DNA from: Setophaga petechia
Taxonomy: Eukaryota > Chordata > Aves > Passeriformes > Parulidae
Assembly (NCBI GenBank): GCA_024362935.1
Contig: JANCRA010000117.1
Span: forward strand, 372,001 to 436,000
DNA: 64,000 nucleotides
Direction: 5' to 3'
The notes under the pieces were generated by a model that was not told where the DNA came from, ran no database searches, and saw only the letters and a list, made by a program, of their open reading frames with translations. Of the stretch, positions 56,601-64,000 are shown one piece after another. The number at the start of each line of letters is the position of its first letter. The stretch's first letter is position 1. Both the position numbers and the translations under genes were made by a program.

Positions 56601-59600
56601 ATCCCAAAACACCTCAAAAAACACCCCAAAAAATATCCCAAAATCCCATCCAAACCCCAAATCCCGTAAAAACCCCAAAAATTCCCCAAATGCCCCAGAA
56701 ACACCAAAGTTGGGCTGTGGCACCCCCATGTCCCCAATGTCCCCAATGTCCCCAAATGATCCCAATGTCCCCGATGTCCCCAGGAGCAGCAGCAGTGCCA
56801 GCTGCGCCGCTGGTTGGGGACAGTGACCCTTGATGTCCCCGATGTCCCCAATGTCCTCGATGTCCCCAATGTCCCCAATGTCCCCGATGTCCCCAATGTC
56901 CCCGATGTCCCCAATGTCCTCAATGTCCCCAATGTCCCCAGTGACCCCGATGTCCCCATTGATGTCCCCAGGAGCAGCAGCAGTGCCAGCTGCGCCGCTG
57001 GTTGGGGACAGTGACCCTGTGTCACCCTGATGTCCCCAATGTCCCCATTGATGTCCCCAGCAGCAGCAGCAGTGCCAGCTGTGGCACTGGTTGGGGACAG
57101 TGACCCTGTGTCACCCTGATGTCCCCAATGTCCCCATTGATGTCCCCAGGAGCAGCAGCAGTGCCAGCTGCGCCGCTGGTTGGGGACAGTGACGTGCCAG
57201 CTCCTGGAGCACCAGCGGGTGCTGCCCGAGGGACGGGGACGGGAGCAGGAGGAGCACCGGGCACACGGGGACTTCCTGCGCCAGGAGGTGACAGCGGGGA
57301 CAATGGGGACATCGGGGACAATGGGGACATTGGGGACAATGGGGACATTGGGGACAATGGGGGCACTGGGGTGGCACAGGGACAGTGGGGGTACTGGGGC
57401 AATGGGGACATTGGGGTCACAGGGACTTCCTGCACCAGGAGGTGACAGCGGGGACAATGGGGACATTGGGGACAATGGGGGCACTGGGGAGATCGGGGTG
57501 GCACAGGGACATTGGGGACAATGGGGGCACTGGGTGGCACAGGGACATTGGGGACATTGGGGGGCACTGGGGACATTGGGGATACTGGGGACACGGGGAC
57601 TTCCTGTGCCATGAGGTGACAGCGGGGACAGCGAGGGGACATCGGGGTGGTATGGGGACATTGGGGACAATGGGGGTGGCACAGGGACATTGGGGACAAT
57701 GGGGACATTGGGGACAATGGGGGCAATGGGGTGGCACAGGGACATTGGGGGCACTGGGGACAATGGGGACATTGGGGACAATGGGGGCATTGGGGCAATG
57801 GGGACGTTGGGGTCACGGGGACTTCCTGCACCAGGAGGTGACAATGGGGACATCGGGGACATTGGTGACATTGGGGGCAATGGGGACAATGGGAACACTG
57901 GAGACACCACTGGGACATTGGGAGCAACGGGGACAATGGGACACCGGGCACACGGGGACTTCCTGTGCCAGGAGGTGACAACAGGGACACTGGGGACATT
58001 GGAGGGGATGGGGACATTGGGGGTGGCACGGGGACATTGGGGACAATGGGGACACTGGGCACACGGGGACATCCTGCGCCAGGAGGTGATATTGGGGACA
58101 TTGGGGACATTGGGGCAATGGGGACATTGGGGACACTGGGGTGGCACAGGGACACTGGGGACATTGAGAGGGCAATGAGGACAATGGGGACATTGGGGAC
58201 ATTGAGGGATTGGGGACAATGGGAACACTGGGGGCAATGGGGACATTGGGATGTTGGGGACATTGGGGACACTGGGGTGGCACAGGGACATTGGGGACAT
58301 TGAGAGAACAATGGGGACACTGGGGGCAATGGGGACATTGGGGACATCAGGGGGACTTTGCGGGATTGGGGACATTGGGACGTTGGGGACATCGGGTTGG
58401 CACAGGAACATTGTGGACAGTGGGGACATTTGGGGACACTGGGGTGGCACAGGGACACTGGGGACATTGAGAGGGCAATGAGGACACTGGGGACATTGAG
58501 GGATTGGGGACATTGGGGACATCAGGGGGACTTCGTGGGATTGGGGACATTGGGGACATCAGGGGGACTTTGCGGGATTGGGGACATCGGGGACGTTGGG
58601 GACATCGGGTTGGCACAGGAACATTGTGGACAGTGGGGACATTTGGGGACAGTGGGGACACCAGGGAGTGACACAGTGACCGGGGCAATGGGGGGTGACC
58701 TGGTGCCACAGGGAGGTGCCACCATGGTGCCATTGAGGTGACACTGGGGTGACACAGGGGGTGACACGGGGGGTGACACGGGGGGGTGACACGGGGGGTG
58801 ACACGGGGGGTGACACGGTGCCACCCCGGTTGGTGACAGCGCGTCCCTGTCCCCGCAGCGCCAGCGCTGCCTCACCTACGTGCAGGCGCTGGGGGCGTGG
58901 CTGCGCGGGGACAGCGGCGCCACCCTCGGCGACAGCGGCGACGAGCTCGGGGACATCGGCGAGGGCGCCCTCGGGGACAGCGCCCAGGAGTGTCCCCAGG
59001 GCCCCGCGCCGCTCACCAAGTGCCACTCGAGCCCCTCGCTGGTGACAGAGCCACCCCCGGGCCGCGTGCGGCGCCACATCTCCGAGCGCAGGGCCACCCG
59101 CGTCAGTGTCCCCAAGCGCCACAGGGACCCGCCTGTGACTGTCCCCAATGTCCCCAATGTCCCCAGTGTCACTGTGACTGTCCCCAATGTCCCCAATGTC
59201 ATTGTCACATCTCCGAGCGCAGGGCCACCCGTGTCATTGTCCCCAAGTGCCACTGGGACAGGCTGTGACTCTCCCCAATGTCCCCAATGTCACTGTGACT
59301 GTCCCCAATGTCACTGCCACATCTCGGAGTGCAGGGCCACCCGTGTCACTGTCCCCAAGTGCCACCAGGACTGGTCTGTGACAGTCCTGGACTGTCCCCA
59401 AGTGCCACCCACACTGGCTGTGACACCCCTGGGACAGGGACACCCCCAAGTGCCACCCCTAGGACAGGGACAGTCCCCAATGTCCCCTCCCTGGGACGCT
59501 TTAAGTGCCACCCCCTGTGACAGGGACACTCCAAATGTCCCCTCCCTGGGACAGGGACATCCCAAAGTGCCACCCCCTGTGAAGGGACAATCCCCAATGT

Positions 59601-59611
59601 CCCCTCTGTAG
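51877..59611 (+). CDS. PSD4: PSD/EFA6-family Arf6 exchange factor, 3' part (PH domain and C-terminal region)
   Basis: EFA6 proteins load GTP on Arf6 at the plasma membrane through a Sec7 domain and bind PIP2 through a PH domain. Visible exons are a PH exon end in about ten copies (51869-53640), then 54333-54477, 57150-57287 and 58859 onward. The join CA+G restores QAQSPQELSQWVFGINAAA, the PH C-terminal helix. 57150-57287 gives EQQQCQLRRWLGTV to DFLRQE, and 58859 gives RQRCLTYVQALGAWL, both helical. The conserved tail has KCHSSPSL and VRRHISERRATR. The frame stays open to 59611, but the natural stop may have been lost (see findings). AATAAA at 60152-60157 is a likely poly(A) signal. The Sec7 domain is not in the window sequence. 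The paralogue call PSD4 rests on linkage to human chromosome 2 genes, not on a diagnostic residue. Confidence 0.6.
53760..54240. repeat. TATTTTTGGGCTGGTTTTTGGGG array
   Basis: About ten units with GGGGTATTTTGGGGCTATTT and GGATATTTTTGGGCTGG, in the intron before exon 54333. No gene. Confidence 0.8.
54478..56470 (+). repeat. Sixteen copies of the next PSD exon end with its GTGAGA donor
   Basis: After the real exon end (54440-54477), a segment with ATCCCATCCTGCCCTCGGCG, CCCAGCCGCTGCTCCCC and GGTGAGAAAC recurs about 16 times, at roughly 54540, 54630, 54720, 54860, 54940, 55040, 55245, 55350, 55450, 55635, 55730, 55895, 56000, 56095, 56265 and 56430. Filler is CACCCCAAAAATATCC. Nearly every copy preserves GTGAGAAA. 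Copies read ILPSAPSRCSP in the frame expected for the family. Confidence 0.92.
56480..57149 (+). repeat. Array with three extra copies of the next PSD exon start
   Basis: CCCCAG followed by GAGCAGCAGCAGTGCCAGCT and a GGTTGGGGACAGTGAC end occurs at 56784 and 56972, with a slightly changed copy at 57061, before the complete exon at 57150. Filler from 56720 is CCCCAATGTCCCCGATGTCC. Confidence 0.85.
57288..58858 (+). repeat. GGGGACATTGGGGACAATGG array with five extra exon-end donors
   Basis: The intron after exon 57150-57287 is a minisatellite of GGGGACAATGGGGACATT. The exon end GGGACTTCCTGCGCCAGGAG plus GTGACA recurs in diverged form near 57421, 57597, 57818, 57957 and 58065, mostly with the donor GT intact. 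From about 58730 the unit is GGGGGGTGACAC. Confidence 0.88.
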
Positions 59612-59740
59612 GACAAGGGACACTTTAAGTGCCACCCCCTGTGACAGGGACACCCCCAAGTGCCACCCCCTGTGACAGGGACACTCCCACTGTCCCCACC
59701 CCGATGTCCCCAATGCTGTCCCCAATGTCCCCTCCCCCCC
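59130..59740. repeat. Repeats containing copies of the PSD C-terminal codons
   Basis: The segment CACATCTCCGAGCGCAGGGC plus CACCCGTGTCA, from the conserved HISERRATRV tail at 59075, is repeated at 59206 and 59318. It is separated by CTGTGACTGTCCCCAATGTC units, then CAGGGACACCCCCAAGTGCC units. Confidence 0.8.
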
Positions 59741-59759
59741 CGGTACGAGGCTTTTTTGG

Positions 59760-60070
59760 GGGAACAACTCAGGGAAATCCCAAAATTCCCAAAATCCCAA
59801 ATTCCCAAAAATCCCAAATTCCCATTCCCCAAAATCCCAAATTCCCATTCCCCAAAATTCCCAAATTCCCAAAAATCCCAAATTCCCATTCCCCAAAATT
59901 CCCAAAAATCCTAAAATCCAAAATTCCCATTCCCCAAAAATCCCAAAATTCCTAACCCCAAAAAATCCCAAAATCCCAAATTCCCAAAAATCCTAGATTC
60001 CTATTCCCCAAAAATCCCAAAATTCCTAATCCCAAAAAATCCCAAAAATTACCAAAAAAAAATCCCATTC
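59760..60070. repeat. TCCCAAATTCCCATTCCCCA array
   Basis: About 300 bp of AAATTCCCAAAAATCCC units, probably in the 3'UTR of the PSD-family gene. Confidence 0.75.
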
Positions 60071-60151
60071 CCAGAAGAATTTTGGGCGGAATTTTAGGGA
60101 GAAATTTGGGATTTCTGGGGGGAATTTGGGATCCCCCCGCTGTGGTTGTGC

Positions 60152-60157
60152 AATAAA
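60152..60157 (+). terminator. Candidate poly(A) signal of the PSD-family gene
   Basis: AATAAA in TTGTGCAATAAAGGTTC, within a short non-repetitive island, 540 bases after the open-frame end at 59611. Confidence 0.6.
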
Positions 60158-60299
60158 GGTTCAGAATTCCGGAATTTTGGAGGATTTGGGGGATTTTTGG
60201 GGAGAGGACAAATGGGGGTGGATTTCTGACCCCGGGAATTCCGGCTGCTCCCAAATTCCTGAGGGGGACGAGCCCCAAAATCCCAAAAAAACGCCCCAA

Positions 60300-61440
60300 A
60301 ATCCCAAACTAACTCCTGGATCCCAAATTGTCACATCCTAAAGTCCCTGACCCCAAATTCCCAGATCCCAAATTCCTTAGATCTCAAACTCTTAGGATCC
60401 CAAACATTTGGACCCCAAACTCTTGGGACCCCAAACTCCCCAACCCCAAACTCCTGGATCCCAAATTCCTGAAACCCAAAAATTCCTGGGCCCTAAATTC
60501 CCAGATCCCAAACTCTTGGGATCCCAAAGTTCCAGGACCCCAAACTCCTGGGTCCAAATTCCTTGATCCCAAACTCCCCAATCCAAAATTCCCCAATCCC
60601 AAACCCCTGGATCCCAAATTCCCCAACCCCAAACTCTTTGATCCCAAATTCCTGAAACCCAAAAATTCCTGGACCCTAAATTCCCACATCCCAAACTCTT
60701 GGGATCCCAAACTCTTTGATCCCAAATCCCCCAGTCCCAAAATTCCAGGACCCCAAAATCCTGCGTTCAAATTCCCTGATCCCAAACTCTTGGGACCCCA
60801 AACTCCCCAATCCCAAATCCCTGATTGATCCCAAACTCCCCAATCCCAAACCCCTGGATCCCAAATTCCCCAACCCCAAACTCTTTGATCCCAAACTCCT
60901 GAAACCCCAAAATTCCTGGACCCTAAATTCCCACATCCCAAACTCTTGGGATTCCAAACTCCCGGATCCCAAATTCCCTGATCCCAAAATCACCAATCCC
61001 AAATTCCTGAATCCCAAATTCCCTGATCCCAAACTCCTCAATCCCAAATTCCCTGATTCCAAATTCCCCAATCCCAAATTCCCTGGTCCCAAACTCTTGG
61101 GATCCCAAACTCTTTGATCCCAAGTCCCCCACTCCCAAAATTCCAGGACCCCAAACTCCTGGGTCCAAATTCCCCGATCCCAAACTCTTGGGACCCCAAA
61201 CTCCCCAATCCCAAATCCCTGATTGATCTCAAATTCCCCAATCCCAAACTCCCCAATCCCAAATTCCTGGATCCCAAATTCCCCAATCCCAAATCTCTGA
61301 TAGATCCCAAACTCCTTGATCCCAAACTCCCCAATCACAAACCCCTGGATCCCAAACTCCCCAATCCCAAATTCCCTGATCCCAAACTCCTGGATCCCAA
61401 ATCCCCAATCCCAACTCCCCCAATGGATCCCAAACTCCTC
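60300..61440. repeat. CCCAAACTCCTGGATCCCAAATT array
   Basis: More than 1.1 kb of a 12-25 bp unit (GATCCCAAATTCCCCAATCC) with larger internal duplications, between the convergent PSD-family and CIAO1 genes. No gene. Confidence 0.9.
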
Positions 61441-61493
61441 TCAGGTCATTTTGGGGTCGGGGCCATTTTGGGCCATTTTGGGCCATTTTGGGC

Positions 61494-61499
61494 TTTATT
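61494..61499 (-). terminator. Candidate CIAO1 poly(A) signal
   Basis: AATAAA on the minus strand in a short unique island (61440-61560), 1.35 kb after the CIAO1 stop. The 3'UTR would then contain the array at 61580-62850. Confidence 0.35.
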
Positions 61500-61579
61500 G
61501 GCTCTGGGACCCCAAACCCGCCCCGACCCCACAAACCCAACTGGGGAGGGACACGGGGACGGGCTGGGGACACTTGGGG

Positions 61580-62850
61580 GACTTGGGAACCTCCTGGAGG
61601 ACATTTGGGAAGGTTCTGGAGAACTTTGGGGGTCTGGAGGCCATGGGAGGGTCCTGGAGGCCCCTGAGATCTCCTGGAGGTTCTCAAGGTGTCGTGAAGG
61701 CCATGGGGAAGTTCTGGAGAACATTGGGTGATCCTGGAGGCCACAGGAAGTTCCTGCAGGTCACAGGAGCTTCCTGGAGGCCATGGGAAGGTTCTGGAGA
61801 ACATTGGGTGATCCTGGAGGCCACAGGAAGTTCCTGCAGGTCACAGGAGGCTCCTGGAGGCCATGGGAAGGTTCTGGAGGCCACAGCAGGTTCCTGCAGG
61901 CCATGGGGAGGTTCTGGAGGCCCCTGGGATGTCCTGGAGGCCATGGGGAGGTTCTGGAGAACACTGGGTGTTCCTGGAAGCCATGGGAAGATTCTGGAGG
62001 CCATGGGGAGGTTCTGGAGGCCACAGGAGGTTCTTGCAGGCCAGTGGAGGTTCCTGGAGGCCATGGGAAGGTTCTGGAGGCCATAGGGAGGTTCTGGAGG
62101 TCACAGGAGGTTCCTGGAGGCCCCAGGAGGTTCTGGAGGTCCCCGAGGTGTCCTGGAGGCTGTGGGGAGGTTCTGAAGAACATTGGGTGATCCTGGAGGC
62201 CACAGGAGGTTCCTGCAGGTCACAGGAGGCTCCTGGAAGCCCCTGAGATCTCCTGGAGGTCCCCAAGGTGTCGTGAAGGCCGTGGGGAGGTTCTAGAGAA
62301 CATTGGGTGATCCTGGAGGCCACAGGAGGTTCCTGCAGGTCACAGGAGGCTCCTGGAGGCCATGGGGAAGTTCTGGAGGCCATGGGAAGGTTCTGGAGGC
62401 CATGGGAAGGTTTCTGCAGGTCACAGGAGGCTCCTGGAGGCCACAGGAGGTTACTGGAGGTCATGGGGAGGTTCTGGAGGCCACAGGAGGTTCCTGCAGG
62501 TCACAGGAGGTTCTGGAGGCCACAGGAGGCTCCTGGAGGCCACAGGAGGTTCCTGGAGGCCATGGGAAGGTTCTGGAGGCCATGGGGAGGTTCTGGAGGC
62601 CCCTGGGCTGTCCTGGAGGCTGTGGGGAGGTTCTGGAGGCCATGGGGAGGTTTGGGAGGCCACAGGAGGTTCCTGCAGGTCACAGGAGGCTCCTGGAGGC
62701 CATGGGGAGGTTCTGGAGAACATTGGGTGATCCTGGTGGCCATGGGGAGGTTCTGGAGGCCACAGGAGGCTCCTGGTGGCCATGGGGAGGTTCTGGAGGC
62801 CCCTGTGGTGTCCTGGAGGTCCCTGTGGTGTCCCGTGGTGTCCCCGGCGT
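61580..62850. repeat. GGTTCTGGAGGCCATGGGGA array downstream of CIAO1
   Basis: About 1.25 kb of units of about 24 bp (GGTCACAGGAGGCTCCTGGAG, GAGGTTCTGGAGGCC) with a higher-order pattern around GAGAACATTGGGTGATCCTG roughly every 60-120 bp. Confidence 0.88.
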
Positions 62851-62853
62851 GTC

Positions 62854-63863
62854 TCAGAGCCCCTCGGGGCGCTGGTAGTGCCACAGGGCGATGTCGCCGT
62901 CGTCCCCGCAGGTGGCCAGCAGCCCCGGCTGGCGCGGGTGCCAGGCCACGCCGTTGGCGTCCTGCGCGTGCGCCCGCGGCACGTGCGCCGCCAGCCCGAA
63001 CGTCACCGGGGACCCGGGGGACACCGCGGACACCTCCTCGAACACCCGCACCGCGTCATCACCGCACGCCGTGGCCACCGCGCCCGTCAGGTGGCACCTG
63101 GGGACACGGGGACAGCGTCAGCTGGGGACACGGGGACAGGGGACAGCTGGGGACACAGGGACAGGGGACACCTGGGGACACAGGGACAGGGGACACCTGG
63201 GGACACGGGGACAGGGGACAGCTGGGGACACGGGGACAGGGGACAGCTGGGGACACGGGGGCAGCTGGGGACACAGGGACAGGGTCAGCTGGGGACAGGG
63301 GACAGCTGGGGACACGGGGACAGGGTCAGGGAGGGGACACAGGGACAGGTGACAGCTGGGGACACAGGAACAGGGGTCAGGTGGGGACACGGGGACAGCA
63401 TCAGAAAGGAGACAGGGGACACAGGGACAGGGGACAGGGACAGGGGTCAGGTGGCACCTGGGGACACAGGAACAGGGGTCAGGTGGCACCTGAAGAGGAA
63501 CAGGGAGGAGACCAGGGGGAACTGGGGTACAGGGGTCAGGGTCAGGGAGGTGACAGGGGACAGGGACAGGGGACAGGTGGCCCATGGGGACACAGGGAGG
63601 GGACAGAGCGGTCATGGAGGGGACAGGTGGCACCTGTGGGGGACAAGGTCAGGGAGGGGACAGGTGGTACCCAGGCAGGGACAGAGGGGTCAGGGAGGTG
63701 GCACCTGGAGGGTCACAGGGCCCCAGCGAGGTGTCCCCAGGTCTCTCCAGTGTCCCCAATGTCCCCAGTGTCCCCAGTGCTTACCAGGCCACGTCGTAGA
63801 TGCTGCGCCCGTGGTACCCGGACAGGGTGCAGACACACTGCCAGCTGTGCTCCGAGCCACCGC
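62854..63863 (-). CDS. CIAO1: CIAO1, last two exons (gene continues beyond the right edge)
   Basis: WD40 adaptor of the cytosolic iron-sulfur targeting complex (with CIAO2B and MMS19), delivering Fe-S clusters to cytosolic and nuclear proteins. Two exons on the minus strand: 63785-63863 (SWQCVCTLSGYHGRSIYDVAW) and 62854-63097 (CHLTGAVATACGDDAVRVF, then HAQDANGVAWHPRQPGLLAT, ending LWHYQRPEGL, stop). They encode the last WD40 blades. The phase TG+G rebuilds the Trp of DVAWC. The C-terminal YQRPEGL is characteristic. Upstream exons lie to the right, outside the window. Intron repeats copy the last exon's acceptor. Confidence 0.92.
63100..63775. repeat. CIAO1 intron array with acceptor copies
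   Basis: GCTGGGGACACGGGGACAGG units follow the true acceptor edge (GTCAGGTGGCACCTGGGGAC at 63086-63105). That edge is repeated near 63448, 63479, 63622 and 63690 as CAGGTGGCACCTG variants. Confidence 0.75.
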
Positions 63864-64000
63864 CTGGGGACAGGGGACACCGTGGGGACAATGGGGACAC
63901 TGGGGTGTCCTTCCCTGCAGGGCGCGGTCACTGCTGCAGGACACCAGTCCCCTGTCCCATTCCTGTCCCCATCCCCTATTCCCGTCCCCATCCCTGTCCC

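Noticed and set aside
56480..58522. Minus-strand open frame of 680 codons with SPMSPLSP repeats
   Set aside because: It is the antisense of GGGGACATT repeats and of the real PSD exon at 57150-57287.

Overview
The window reads as a bird genome fragment, probably a songbird microchromosome. It is GC-rich, with short introns packed with G+C-rich minisatellites, degenerate CR1 LINE 3' ends, and intron-split vertebrate genes. The order C2orf42, TIA1, PCYOX1, SNRPG, FAM136A matches human chromosome 2p13. MRPS24 lies on the left edge. An EFA6/PSD-family gene and the 3' end of CIAO1 lie on the right.

Layout, left to right. MRPS24 (-) 1063-2962, with four coding exons and 163 aa. C2orf42 (-) 3494-10244, with eight coding exons and 564 aa. 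TIA1 (-) 12250-24165, with twelve coding exons and 368 aa. tRNA-Gly(CCC) (-) 25414-25484. PCYOX1 copy a (+) 25590-29679, 497 aa. SNRPG copy a (-) 31214-32873, 76 aa. Next comes a second, shorter copy of the same block: a TIA1 exon 1 remnant at 33193-33218, a tRNA-Gly remnant, an intact PCYOX1 copy b (+) 33551-37185 of 498 aa, and a broken SNRPG copy b (-) 38455-39082. FAM136A (-) 39616-41193 follows, 138 aa. After it is a PSD-family gene on the + strand, whose PH-domain and C-terminal exons lie at about 51.9-59.6 kb behind a 100-N gap. The last two exons of CIAO1 (-) are at 62854-63863.

Splice sites were placed by hand. For the complete genes the exon phases close exactly to an uninterrupted reading frame of about the expected family length.

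The most unusual property is window-wide. Many tandem arrays that fill introns and flanks are built from an exon edge plus its splice site (or stop or start codon), copied over and over next to the real exon. Examples are the MRPS24 stop and last acceptor, the TIA1 last-exon acceptor, the SNRPG exon 3 donor, and above all the PSD-family gene. In that gene two successive exon 3' ends with GT donors are repeated about 10 and 16 times, and both edges of the following exon are amplified. This would supply dozens of decoy or alternative splice sites, and I treat it as the main lead.

The genes are housekeeping in character: mitochondrial translation (MRPS24), RNA binding and splicing (TIA1, SNRPG), prenylcysteine breakdown (PCYOX1), a mitochondrial protein (FAM136A), Arf6 exchange (PSD family) and cytosolic Fe-S assembly (CIAO1). 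They are linked by ancestral order, not by an operon-like shared function.
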